Shown one piece after another: positions 46,407 to 55,451 of a stretch of 64,000 nt of DNA. The position numbers were made by a program, and so were the translations under genes. Origin of the DNA: Salegentibacter sp. Hel_I_6 (GTDB taxonomy: Bacteria > Bacteroidota > Bacteroidia > Flavobacteriales > Flavobacteriaceae); NCBI RefSeq assembly GCF_000745315.1, contig NZ_JQNQ01000001.1, positions 1,364,001-1,428,000 on the forward strand. The letters are read 5' to 3'. Numbering within the stretch: the stretch's first letter is position 1; every line of letters begins with the position of its first letter. The notes beneath the pieces are model-generated. The model saw only the letters and a list, made by a program, of their open reading frames with translations. It was not told the origin of the DNA and ran no database searches.

Positions 46407-47822
46407 TTACTTTTTGTTCATTTCTGGAAATTGAAAATAAGATGCTGCATTATAATAACATATATCCTGGATTATTTTTCCAATCCATTCCATATCTTCA
46501 GGAAGTTCTTTAGCTTCTATGTCTTTTCCAAATAAATTACATAAAACACGTCTAAAATATTCGTGACGAGGCACTGAAAGAAAGCTTCTACTATCGGTTA
46601 ACATACCCACGAAACAGCTTATTAAACCCATATTTGATAACGAATTCAATTGTTTTTCCATTCCATCTTTTTGGTCTAAAAACCACCAGGCAGAACCGTG
46701 CTGGATTTTCCCTTTTGGGGTGTCTCCCATAAAATTTCCGGCCATTGTCGCCATAACCTCATTATCAGCCGGGTTCACATTATAAAGAATGGTTTTTGGT
46801 AACTTATCTTCTTTATTCAATGTATCTAAAAACTTCGCTAAAGGCTTTGCCTGGTTTAGATCGCCAATACTATCTACACCCGCATCTTTTCCTATTTGGT
46901 TGAGTAATTTAGAATTAGTATCGCGAACAGGACCAAGGTGTAACTGCATGGTCCAGTTTCTTTTTGCGTAGAATGCTCCCATTTTTAGCATTAGAGCAGA
47001 CTGATATTTTTCAGCTTCTTTAAGAGTAATAATTTCTCCTACCAGTTTCTTTTTAAGCAAGGTATCTATTTCATTTTCTGAAAAATCTTCAGAACACATT
47101 CTTTCCAAACCGTGATCTGATAGTCTGCATCCATGCTGATGGAAATATTCAATCCTGGCTTCAATGGCTTCTAGAAGTGAACTAAAGTTTTCAATATTCA
47201 CCTCAGTTTGCTTTCCAACTTTCTTTAAATATGCTGAAAAATTATCATTTTCAATATTTAATAAGGAATCGGGCCTAAAGGTTGGAAGCACTTTTACTCC
47301 AAAATCATCTTCGGCTATTTTTTTATGATACTTTAAATCATCGGCAGGATCATCGGTAGTGCAAACCACTTTTACATTCATTTTCTTTAGCAAATTCCGG
47401 GTAGAATAAGCCTGAGTAGCCAACAAAGAATTGCATTGATTGTAAACTTTTTTGGCATTTTTCTCACTTAACAAATCTGTTATTCCAAAATAGCGTTGCA
47501 ATTCTAAATGCGTCCAGTGATAAAGCGGGTTTCTTAGCGTATAAGGAATCGTCGCCGCCCATTTTTCAAATTTTTCTTCATCGCTGCTGTCTCCGGTAAT
47601 GTATTTTTCTTCAATCCCCAGCGCTCGCATTGCACGCCATTTATAATGGTCTCCGGCAATCCATATTTCGGTCAGATTTTTAAACTGCCTGTCTTCGGCT
47701 ATATCTTCTACAGGCAGATGGCAGTGATAATCTATAATAGGCATATCTTTGGCATAGCGCTCGTAAAGCTCTTTGGCAAACCTATTTTCAAGAAGAAAAT
47801 CTTCTTCAATAAAATTCATCAT
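46407..47822 (-). CDS. uxaC: Glucuronate isomerase
   Basis: 471 aa, an amidohydrolase-superfamily metalloenzyme. Signatures are PIIDYHCHLPVEDIAEDRQF near the N-terminus, YHWTHLELQRYFGI, CTTDDPADDLKYH, GCRLSDHGLERM, MQLHLGPVRDTNSKLL and GSAWWFLDQKDGME. Length is normal. It converts D-glucuronate to D-fructuronate (or galacturonate to tagaturonate), the first step after glucuronosyl release by GH67/GH115. It lies 4 bases before kdgK and 21 after the GH3 gene. Confidence 0.96.
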   Translation of the reverse strand: MMNFIEEDFLLENRFAKELYERYAKDMPIIDYHCHLPVEDIAEDRQFKNLTEIWIAGDHYKWRAMRALGIEEKYITGDSSDEEKFEKWAATIPYTLRNPLYHWTHLELQRYFGITDLLSEKNAKKVYNQCNSLLATQAYSTRNLLKKMNVKVVCTTDDPADDLKYHKKIAEDDFGVKVLPTFRPDSLLNIENDNFSAYLKKVGKQTEVNIENFSSLLEAIEARIEYFHQHGCRLSDHGLERMCSEDFSENEIDTLLKKKLVGEIITLKEAEKYQSALMLKMGAFYAKRNWTMQLHLGPVRDTNSKLLNQIGKDAGVDSIGDLNQAKPLAKFLDTLNKEDKLPKTILYNVNPADNEVMATMAGNFMGDTPKGKIQHGSAWWFLDQKDGMEKQLNSLSNMGLISCFVGMLTDSRSFLSVPRHEYFRRVLCNLFGKDIEAKELPEDMEWIGKIIQDICYYNAASYFQFPEMNKK

Positions 47823-47843
47823 TTTAAATAATATTTTCGGTTA

Positions 47844-50045
47844 TTATCTTAAAGTGAACACAGCTTCTTTAAATTGGGCTGCTCCTAATTCCAGGCTTCT
47901 TGACGAAGGACTGGATCCTCCAATGTATATTTTAAATTCTCCTTTTTCTAATACACTCTCCCCCTCATCATCTACCAATTCCATCATTTCGGGAGTAATG
48001 TCAAAGGTGATTTCTTCGGAACTTCCACCTTCCAGGTTAATTCTTTTAATACCATAAAGTTGATATTTTGGAGCATCTACAGAAGTTTCCATATCTGAAA
48101 CATACAATTGCACCACTTCTTCTGCTTCATAATCCCCGGTATTGGAAACCTCAATACTCGCTTCCAAACTTTTTCCTTTTCTTATTCGTTCTTCAGATAA
48201 TTTTATTTCTGAATATTCAAAATTCGAATAACTCAATCCATAACCAAAGGGGTACATAGGATCTACCTCCATATATTTATAAGTTCTTCCTTTCATTGTA
48301 TAATCTTCATAATCGGGAAGATCGTCTAATGATTTAGGAAAAGTAATTGGCAGTCTCCCAGATGGTGAAACATCACCAAAAATGATATCGGCTACAGCAT
48401 TTCCACCTTCCTCACCGGGATACCAAACCAGCAAAACCGCATCTGCAAGTTCGTGTACTTCTTCCAAATTCATAGGGCTTCCACCAGTAATTACGGCAAT
48501 TACCGGGTTATCTCCTGCTGCTTCGTTCAATTTACGTAAATAATCCAATTGGTTTTCCGGTAAATTATAATCATAACGATCTCCAAAAGTTTCTGAAGCG
48601 ATGGATTCCCCTTCTTCTCCTTCCAAAACACCTGAAATTCCCAAAACAGCAATAGTCGCATCGCTGTTTGCAGCATTTGGTGAAGCCCAATCCTGCGGAT
48701 TAGCATTAGGGCGATCCAGCAACGTTCCCTGGCGATACTGCAACTGGCTTTGAGGTTCTATAGCCCCAGCAATTCCTTCAATAATAGTTACCAAATTAGG
48801 ATTTACACCGTGATAATTCCCCAGTAGAATTTCTATACTGGTGGCATTTGGCCCAGTGATAAAGTATTTGGCCAAATCATTTTTTAAAGGTAAAACATCA
48901 TCATTCTTCAACAAAACCATAGATTTTTGCGCGGTTTCCCTTGCCAAAGCTCGATTTTCTTTGGTATTAATGTCTTTCGCACTTAATTTTGAATATGGAT
49001 TTTTATCGGGCGAATCAAAAAGCCCCAGTTTAAATTTTGTTTTCAATAAAACAGCAAGCTGCTCATCAATTTCTTCTTCTGTAACTAAACCTTTTTCTAC
49101 TGCTCCCACTAATGAAGGATAAACGCTCCCACAATTAAGGTTAACACCACTTTTTATTCCCAGAGCCGCAGCTTCTTCAGCAGTTTCAACAACATCGTGA
49201 CCGCCGAAAAAATCTTCCAAAGCCCAACAATCACTAACCACGTGCCCTTTAAAACCCCATTTTTCTCGCAAAACATCGGTAAGCAAATATTCGTTGGAGC
49301 AGCAAGGCTCTCCATTTGTAGCATTATAAGCGCACATTATGGTTTCCACATTTGCATCTACCAATGCTTCGAAAGCGGGTAAATACGTTTCCCACATATC
49401 TTTTTGGGTAGCTACTGCATTAAATTCATGTCTCAACTTTTCCGGGCCACTATGTACCGCATAATGCTTAGCAGCTGCGGCAGTTTTAAGGTATTTATCA
49501 TCATCTCCCTGAAGTCCTTTTACAAAAGCTACTCCTAATCTTGAAGTCAGAAATGGATCTTCCCCATAAGTCTCCTGACCTCTACCCCAACGCGGGTCAC
49601 GAAAAATATTGATGTTTGGTGTCCAAAACGTAAGTCCGCTATACTGTCTTCTATATCCGTTTTCTACAGCGGTGTTATGCGTTCCTCTTGCTTCGTCTGA
49701 AATTGCAGAAGCAACTTCAAAAATTAGATCTTCATCAAAAGTAGCTCCCATCCCAATTGCCTGCGGAAAAACTGTAGCCACGCCAGAACGCCCTATCCCG
49801 TGCAGCGCTTCGTTCCACCAGTTATATTCAGGAATACCCAAACGTTCTATCGCCGGACTGTCATGCATCATTTGCATGGCCTTTTCTTCTAAAGTCAATC
49901 GATTGACTAAATCAGTTACTCGCTCATCTATACTTAAAGATTCATCATTAAAATCATAATTTTTAGGTTCTCCCTGAGCAGAAACTACACTCCAGCAAAG
50001 CAGGATAAAAACCGAAAAAACAGTAGTCAACACATTATATTTCAT
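47844..50045 (-). CDS. GH3-family beta-glycosidase (xylosidase/glucosidase type)
   Basis: 733 aa from the Met at 50045, which gives a signal peptide (MKYNVLTTVFSVFILLCWSV, VSAQ). A start at 50078 adds 11 residues with no signal character. GH3 N-domain: NRLTLEEKAMQMMHD, WWNEALHGIGRSG, FRDPRWGRGQETYGEDP, KHYAVHSGPEKLRHEF and nucleophile Asp272 in HVVSDCWALEDFF. A C-domain follows, then a fibronectin-III-like tail (about 640-725). It should trim xylo-oligosaccharides in the periplasm. The NWWNEALHG type is frequent among beta-xylosidases. It heads the minus-strand operon ending in the TRAP genes. CAATCGATTG, a further operator-like palindrome, lies inside its coding part at 49896-49905. Confidence 0.93.
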   Translation of the reverse strand: MKYNVLTTVFSVFILLCWSVVSAQGEPKNYDFNDESLSIDERVTDLVNRLTLEEKAMQMMHDSPAIERLGIPEYNWWNEALHGIGRSGVATVFPQAIGMGATFDEDLIFEVASAISDEARGTHNTAVENGYRRQYSGLTFWTPNINIFRDPRWGRGQETYGEDPFLTSRLGVAFVKGLQGDDDKYLKTAAAAKHYAVHSGPEKLRHEFNAVATQKDMWETYLPAFEALVDANVETIMCAYNATNGEPCCSNEYLLTDVLREKWGFKGHVVSDCWALEDFFGGHDVVETAEEAAALGIKSGVNLNCGSVYPSLVGAVEKGLVTEEEIDEQLAVLLKTKFKLGLFDSPDKNPYSKLSAKDINTKENRALARETAQKSMVLLKNDDVLPLKNDLAKYFITGPNATSIEILLGNYHGVNPNLVTIIEGIAGAIEPQSQLQYRQGTLLDRPNANPQDWASPNAANSDATIAVLGISGVLEGEEGESIASETFGDRYDYNLPENQLDYLRKLNEAAGDNPVIAVITGGSPMNLEEVHELADAVLLVWYPGEEGGNAVADIIFGDVSPSGRLPITFPKSLDDLPDYEDYTMKGRTYKYMEVDPMYPFGYGLSYSNFEYSEIKLSEERIRKGKSLEASIEVSNTGDYEAEEVVQLYVSDMETSVDAPKYQLYGIKRINLEGGSSEEITFDITPEMMELVDDEGESVLEKGEFKIYIGGSSPSSRSLELGAAQFKEAVFTLR

Positions 50046-50108
50046 AATAATAAAGGTTAAAAGTTGAAGTCTCCTCAAAAATGCGGCTTTTTCTTAAAAA
50101 AGTCCTAA

Positions 50109-50146
50109 CAAATAAAGGCTAATTTTATTATAAACACAACCGATTG
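50109..50146 (-). promoter_or_regulatory. GH3 operon promoter and LacI-type operator
   Basis: The minus-strand -33 TTG (50139-50137), 20 bases, then TTTATTTG (50116-50109; one mismatch to TAnnTTTG). The operator CAACCGATTG (50137-50146, plus strand) overlaps the -33 box. Confidence 0.6.
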
Positions 50147-50157
50147 CATAAAAAATT

Positions 50158-50203
50158 TTGATTACATCCTTTTTTTGTCTAATTTTCGAGTCACAATCGT
50201 TTG
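50158..50203 (+). promoter_or_regulatory. GH67 operon promoter and LacI-type operator
   Basis: TTG (50158-50160), 19 bases, TAATTTTC (50180-50187, last base off consensus). The operator CAATCGTTTG (50194-50203) lies at the predicted transcription start, 11 bases before the ATG. Confidence 0.6.
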
Positions 50204-50214
50204 AAAAAATAATA

Positions 50215-52359
50215 ATGAAGTTAAAAAAATATTTAGTCCTGGCCCTTGTTGGCTTTTTCGCTTTTAATATCCAGGCTCAACAAGGTTATGATCTCTGGTT
50301 GGATTATAAGAAAATTGATAATCCTCTTTACCAGGAAAAATATAGCCCTTATTTTAATAATGTAGAACTCGTGGGCAATTCTTCAACCATGAACGCTATT
50401 AAAGAAGAATTACAACTAGCAAAAACGGGATTCGCATTTGGGGATTCCACCTCAAATTCCAATCATAAAATAATTATAGGAATTCAAAGCAATCTGCCTC
50501 CCGCAATTAAAAACAAGATCAATACTGAAAACATTGGAGAGGAAGGCTATACCATTAATACTTTAGATAACGGGGAAACGATAGTAGTAAGCGGAAATTC
50601 TGAAGTCGCCTTACTTTACGGGACCTTTGGATTACTTCGCGAGATACAGCAAGGCAATGAGATTTCAGATTTAAATATTGAAGAAGAACCTAAAATTCAA
50701 AAGCGCGTACTTAACCATTGGGATAATCTAGATCGTACTGTAGAACGTGGTTACGCCGGTTTTTCCATTTGGGATTGGCATCAATTACCTGGTTTAATCA
50801 AACCTGAATATAAAGACTACGCCCGCGCAAATGCAGCCATAGGAATTAACGGAACTGTTCTAGTCAATGTAAATTCAAACGCGCTAATACTCACACCTCA
50901 TTATATTGAAAAAGTTAAAGCCCTTGCAGAAGTTTTCCGCCCTTACGGTATTCAGGTTTACCTTACGGCAAGATTCTCTGCACCTATAGAACTTGGTGAT
51001 TTGGACACTGCTGATCCTTTAAATGAGGATGTAAGAAAATGGTGGAAAGATATTGCTGATGAAATTTACGCGGAAATTCCCGATTTCGGCGGTTTTCTGG
51101 TTAAAGCAGATTCTGAAGGGCAACCCGGGCCTTTTCAATATGACAGAACACACGTAGATGGGGCCAATATGTTGGCCGAAGCAGTTGCTCCTCACGATGG
51201 AATTATCATGTGGCGCGCATTTGTTTATTCAGAAGAAGATACCGACGATAGGGCAAAACAAGCCTATGATCAATTTATTCCTTATGATGGTAAATTTGCC
51301 GATAATGTGTTGGTACAGGTTAAAAATGGAGCGATAGATTTTCAACCACGAGAACCTTTTCATCCAATGTTTGGGGCAATGCCCGATACTCCACTAATGA
51401 TGGAATTTCAGATTACCCAGGAATACCTTGGCTTTAGTTCTCATCTGGTTTTTCTTCCAAAATTGTTTGAAGAAGTACTGGATGAAGACACCTTTTCTGA
51501 TGGCGAAAATTCTACCGTAGCTAAAGTTATAGACGGTACTAATTCAAATAAAAAATTAACCGGAATTGCAGGGGTAGCCAATATAGGAACTGAAAAAAAC
51601 TGGACCGGTCATCCTTTTGGACAGGCCAACTGGTATGGTTTCGGAAGATTAGCCTGGGATCCTTACATGGATTCTAAGGATATCGCAAAAGAATGGTTGA
51701 AGATAAAATTTTCTAATGAAGATAATTTCGTAAAACCAATGACCGAATTATTATTGAATTCTCGTGAAGCAGTTGTAAATTATATGACTCCGCTGGGCTT
51801 ACATCATATTATGGCGACTAGCCATCACTATGGCCCAGGGCCTTGGGTAGATGATTTAGGACGTCCAGATTGGAATCCGGTTTACTATCATAAAGCCGAT
51901 GAAAATGGTGTTGGTTTTGATAGAACTAATTCTGGTAGTGATGCTCTTTCGCAGTATGCTAAACCTATTCAAGAAAAATACAGTTCCCCTGAAACTACTC
52001 CAGAAAAATATTTACTTTGGTTTCACCATCTGCCCTGGGATTACGAAATGGAAAATGGAGAATCGCTTTGGAACAATATTGCTTTACACTATCAGACAGG
52101 AGTTGAACAGGTTGAAGAAATGCAGGACACCTGGGCAACTATGGAACAATATGTTAATGAGCAGGAGTTTGAAAAAACTTCGATGTTGCTTGAAATTCAG
52201 TTAAAAGAAGCTAAGTGGTGGAGAGATGCCTGCTTAAGCTATTTTAAGCAATTTTCTAAAATGAAATTGCCAGCAGGAGTACCAGAACCAGAGCACGATC
52301 TTGAATATTATAAATCAATTGAACGTCCTTATGCACCAGGCATAAATCCTTCCTGGTAA
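50215..52359 (+). CDS. GH67 alpha-glucuronidase
   Basis: 714 aa from the Met at 50215, which gives signal MKLKKYLVLALVGFFAFNIQ-AQ. The start at 50158 would lie in the promoter. An N-terminal beta domain (about 25-150) precedes the barrel with GH67 landmarks RVLNHWDNLDRTVERGYAGF, NAAIGINGTVLVNVNSNAL and KADSEGQPGPFQYDRTHVDG, where Glu301 is the catalytic acid. The C-terminal helical domain has HHYGPGPWVDDLGRPDWNP. It removes (4-O-methyl-)glucuronic acid from the non-reducing end of short aldouronates. It heads the plus-strand operon. Confidence 0.96.
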   Translation: MKLKKYLVLALVGFFAFNIQAQQGYDLWLDYKKIDNPLYQEKYSPYFNNVELVGNSSTMNAIKEELQLAKTGFAFGDSTSNSNHKIIIGIQSNLPPAIKNKINTENIGEEGYTINTLDNGETIVVSGNSEVALLYGTFGLLREIQQGNEISDLNIEEEPKIQKRVLNHWDNLDRTVERGYAGFSIWDWHQLPGLIKPEYKDYARANAAIGINGTVLVNVNSNALILTPHYIEKVKALAEVFRPYGIQVYLTARFSAPIELGDLDTADPLNEDVRKWWKDIADEIYAEIPDFGGFLVKADSEGQPGPFQYDRTHVDGANMLAEAVAPHDGIIMWRAFVYSEEDTDDRAKQAYDQFIPYDGKFADNVLVQVKNGAIDFQPREPFHPMFGAMPDTPLMMEFQITQEYLGFSSHLVFLPKLFEEVLDEDTFSDGENSTVAKVIDGTNSNKKLTGIAGVANIGTEKNWTGHPFGQANWYGFGRLAWDPYMDSKDIAKEWLKIKFSNEDNFVKPMTELLLNSREAVVNYMTPLGLHHIMATSHHYGPGPWVDDLGRPDWNPVYYHKADENGVGFDRTNSGSDALSQYAKPIQEKYSSPETTPEKYLLWFHHLPWDYEMENGESLWNNIALHYQTGVEQVEEMQDTWATMEQYVNEQEFEKTSMLLEIQLKEAKWWRDACLSYFKQFSKMKLPAGVPEPEHDLEYYKSIERPYAPGINPSW

Positions 52360-52373
52360 ATAAAAAACAAATT

Positions 52374-53117
52374 ATGAGCAAACAACTAACAGCAATAGTG
52401 ACCGGTGCCAACGCCGGACTTGGGTATGCAACCGCAAAAAAGTTTTGTGATAAAGGCATTAAAACCTATGTAAACGGAAGAAACAAAGAAAAGACAGAAA
52501 AGGCCTGTAAGGAATTAGGCGAAAACGCTATACCTTTTATATTGGATTTAAACAATTTAGATCTAATTCCCGATGCTATAGAAAAAATAGGCCAGGAAGC
52601 CGGGAGTGTTGATATTCTAGTAAATAACGCAGGTATCAATATGAAAAAGGAATTTCTGGAAGTTACTAATGAAGAATTTCAGAATATTTTACACACCAAT
52701 GTTTTGGGACTTTTCGCAATCAGTCGCGAAGTGGCAAAAATAATGAAAAAGCAAAATTCGGGTAGTATTATAAATATCAGCTCAATGGCTGCACAATACG
52801 GAATTCCAAAAGTTATTGCCTATTCTGCCAGTAAAACAGCAGTTGACGGGATGACAAGGGCAATGGCCGTAGATTTAGCTCAATTCGGAATTCGGGTAAA
52901 TGCCGTGGCTCCTGGATTTATTGAAACCAATATGTCCAGAAAAGCTTTGGATAATGATCCTGAACGAAAAAATAGGGTTTTATCAAGAACCCCAATGGGT
53001 AAATTAGGCCAACCCTCAGATATTGCTGATTCAGTGTATTATTTCGCCACTGCAGAATCTTCGTTCGTTACAGGAACTATTTTGCCCGTAGATGGTGGAA
53101 ATTCAATAGGATTTTAG
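52374..53117 (+). CDS. Short-chain dehydrogenase/reductase, probable fructuronate (mannonate) oxidoreductase
   Basis: 247 aa, a classical SDR: the cofactor loop TGANAGLG is at 10-17, NNAG at 84-87, and the catalytic Ser137 / Tyr150 / Lys154 in INISSMAA and AYSASKTAVDG; the C-terminus is GTILPVDGGNSIGF. It starts 14 bases after GH67 and ends one base before uxuA. No UxuB-type (mannitol-dehydrogenase-family) reductase is in the window, yet uxaC and uxuA are. The simplest reading is that this SDR reduces D-fructuronate to D-mannonate. Gluconate 5-dehydrogenase or KduD-like activity are alternatives. Confidence 0.88.
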   Translation: MSKQLTAIVTGANAGLGYATAKKFCDKGIKTYVNGRNKEKTEKACKELGENAIPFILDLNNLDLIPDAIEKIGQEAGSVDILVNNAGINMKKEFLEVTNEEFQNILHTNVLGLFAISREVAKIMKKQNSGSIINISSMAAQYGIPKVIAYSASKTAVDGMTRAMAVDLAQFGIRVNAVAPGFIETNMSRKALDNDPERKNRVLSRTPMGKLGQPSDIADSVYYFATAESSFVTGTILPVDGGNSIGF

Positions 53118-53118
53118 G

Positions 53119-54288
53119 ATGATTTCAATGCAACAAACCATGCGATGGTACGGCCCCAACGACGTACTATCGCTAAAAGATTTAAAACAAGCCGGAATAA
53201 GCGGAATTGTAACCGCTTTACACGAAATCCCGGTAGGAGAGATTTGGACCGAAAATGCCATTTTAGAACGCAAAAACTTAATTGAAAGTTTTGGGCTGCA
53301 ATGGAACGTTATTGAAAGTCTTTCCGTGCACGAAGACATCAAAAAACGATCGGGAAATTATAAAGAATACATAGAAAATTATAAAATAAGCCTTCAGAAT
53401 ATTGGCAAATGCGGTATTCCAGTGGTGGCCTATAATTTTATGCCCGTTTTAGATTGGGTTCGTACCGATCATTTTCACGAGAACAACGAGGGGGCTTCAG
53501 TTTTGAAGTTTGATCCTATAAAATTCGCCTATTTTGACCTGTTTTTGCTGAAAAGAAAAAATGTTGAGCAGGATTACTCCGATGAGCAAACCACCGCGGC
53601 CAAAATGCTGGGCGATAGTCTTTCTTCAGAAGAAAAAGAAGAACTTTTTAGAAGTATTTTATTGGGACTTCCAGGAAGTACCGAAAATTTTACTGCGGAA
53701 ATCATTAAAGAACTTCTGGATTCCTATTCGCATATTACCGATGAAAAATTACGGGAAAACCTGGTTCATTTTCTTTCTGAAGTTACTCCGACAGCTAAAG
53801 AAAGCGGCGTAAACCTGGCAATTCATCCTGATGATCCACCATTTTCGGTTTTAGGATTACCACGTGTAGTGAGCAATCATAAAGACCTAAAATTTATCTT
53901 CGAAAACGTAAAAAGCAAAGCCAACGGACTCTGTTATTGCACAGGTTCGCTGGGAGCCAATCCAAATCACGACCTGCTGGAAATTTACGATGAATTTGAG
54001 GAGAGAATTCATTTTTTACACCTAAGAAATGTAAGAAAAAAAGTGACCGGCGTTTTTATGGAATCAGATCATTTAAATGGCGATGTTCCAATGACTGCTG
54101 TGGTGAAACGCATTATAAAAACAATGCAAAAGAGGAATCAAAGTATCCCCATGCGACCAGATCACGGCTATTTACACACCATGGAAGCCGATAAAAATTA
54201 TTATGCCGGTTATTCCTTTATCGGGCGATTAAAAGGCCTTGCTGAATTACGCGGCCTCGAATTAGGATTACAGGAAAACCTTAAATAA
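53119..54288 (+). CDS. uxuA: Mannonate dehydratase
   Basis: 389 aa, a TIM barrel of the xylose-isomerase-like superfamily. UxuA signatures: MRWYGPNDVLSLKDLKQAGI at the start, ALHEIPVGEIW, NLAIHPDDPPFSVLGLPRVV, GLCYCTGSLGANPNHDL (metal-binding Cys/His), IHFLHLRNVR and MRPDHGYLHTMEAD. It dehydrates D-mannonate to 2-keto-3-deoxygluconate. It starts two bases after the SDR stop (TAG-G-ATG), so the genes are coupled. The product feeds kdgK and eda in the divergent operon. Confidence 0.96.
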   Translation: MISMQQTMRWYGPNDVLSLKDLKQAGISGIVTALHEIPVGEIWTENAILERKNLIESFGLQWNVIESLSVHEDIKKRSGNYKEYIENYKISLQNIGKCGIPVVAYNFMPVLDWVRTDHFHENNEGASVLKFDPIKFAYFDLFLLKRKNVEQDYSDEQTTAAKMLGDSLSSEEKEELFRSILLGLPGSTENFTAEIIKELLDSYSHITDEKLRENLVHFLSEVTPTAKESGVNLAIHPDDPPFSVLGLPRVVSNHKDLKFIFENVKSKANGLCYCTGSLGANPNHDLLEIYDEFEERIHFLHLRNVRKKVTGVFMESDHLNGDVPMTAVVKRIIKTMQKRNQSIPMRPDHGYLHTMEADKNYYAGYSFIGRLKGLAELRGLELGLQENLK

Positions 54289-54294
54289 AACAAT

Positions 54295-55449
54295 ATGCTA
54301 CAGTTAAATACCTTTAGAAAATCGGCTTTCGTACTGCTTCTAGCCGCATCAATAATCAGTTGTAAATCTGATAAAGATGCTGAAAAAGAAAACCAGGAAG
54401 TCGCCGAAGATGAAAACAAGGAAATGGGGCTTAAAGATTATTACAAAGACTATTTCCCTATAGGTGTTGCGGTGGCGCCAAATACCGTAAAAGGAGAAGA
54501 AGCTGAATTACTAAAAAAGGAATTCAACAGTATTACTCCCGAAAATGTGATGAAAATGGGTCCAATTCATCCTGAAAAAGATAAATTCTATTGGGACGAT
54601 GCTGATGCTATTGCTGAATTTGCCGAGGAAAACGGAATAAAAATGCGGGGACACGCTTTGGTTTGGCACCAACAAACCGGCGGATGGATCTTTGAAAATG
54701 AAAACGGAGGAAAAGTAAGTAAAGAAGAATTGCTAAAGCGAATGAAAAACCACATCGATTCTGTGGTTCCTCGCTATTCAGAACATATTTACGCCTGGGA
54801 TGTGGTTAACGAAGCCGTTGCCGATGATTCTACTAAAGTATATCGGGAATCGGAATGGCTGGAAATTGCAGGAAAAGACTTTTTAGTAAAAGCTTTTGAA
54901 TATGCTCGCCAGGCCGATCCAGATGTACAACTTTTCTACAACGATTATAACGCGATTATCCCTGAAAAAAGGGATAGAATTATTGAATTATTAAAGTTTC
55001 TTCAGGAAAATAATGCCCCAATTGATGGTGTGGGAATACAGGCACACTGGTCAATTTATGGCCCAACAGAAGAAGAGCTTCGCGAAGCCCTGGATCTTTA
55101 TTCAGATTTAGGACTGGAAATTCAAATTACTGAACTTGATGTTTCCCTTTATGAATGGGAAAAAGAACGCCGCGAACTTAAAGAAGGTGAATCAGACGAA
55201 TTTACACCAGAACTCGAGCAAAAGCAAATTGAAGCTTACGATATGTTTTTCAAAGTTTTCAGGGATTACAAAGACGTGATTACCGGCGTGACTTTCTGGA
55301 ACCTTTCTGATAAATATTCCTGGCTGGACACATACCCAGTAGCCGGCAGAAAAAATTATCCGTTGTTATTTGATGAAAATTTTGAACGGAAAAAGGCTTA
55401 CGAGAAAGTGGTTGAATTTGAAACCGAACCTGAAACAAAAACTCCATAA
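54295..55449 (+). CDS. GH10 endo-beta-1,4-xylanase lipoprotein
   Basis: 384 aa. Lipobox ASIIS-C (Cys23), then an acidic linker (about 25-45, possibly a surface-export signal of the LES type) and a GH10 barrel. Acid/base Glu173 is in AWDVVNEAVADD and nucleophile Glu280 in EIQITELDVSLYEW. Other family segments are ITPENVMKMGPIHP, MRGHALVWHQQTGGW and GVTFWNLSDKYSWLD. It cuts the xylan backbone and is probably surface-anchored, making the oligosaccharides for SusCD. It is the fourth gene of the GH67 operon. Confidence 0.96.
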   Translation: MLQLNTFRKSAFVLLLAASIISCKSDKDAEKENQEVAEDENKEMGLKDYYKDYFPIGVAVAPNTVKGEEAELLKKEFNSITPENVMKMGPIHPEKDKFYWDDADAIAEFAEENGIKMRGHALVWHQQTGGWIFENENGGKVSKEELLKRMKNHIDSVVPRYSEHIYAWDVVNEAVADDSTKVYRESEWLEIAGKDFLVKAFEYARQADPDVQLFYNDYNAIIPEKRDRIIELLKFLQENNAPIDGVGIQAHWSIYGPTEEELREALDLYSDLGLEIQITELDVSLYEWEKERRELKEGESDEFTPELEQKQIEAYDMFFKVFRDYKDVITGVTFWNLSDKYSWLDTYPVAGRKNYPLLFDENFERKKAYEKVVEFETEPETKTP

Positions 55450-55451
55450 TT

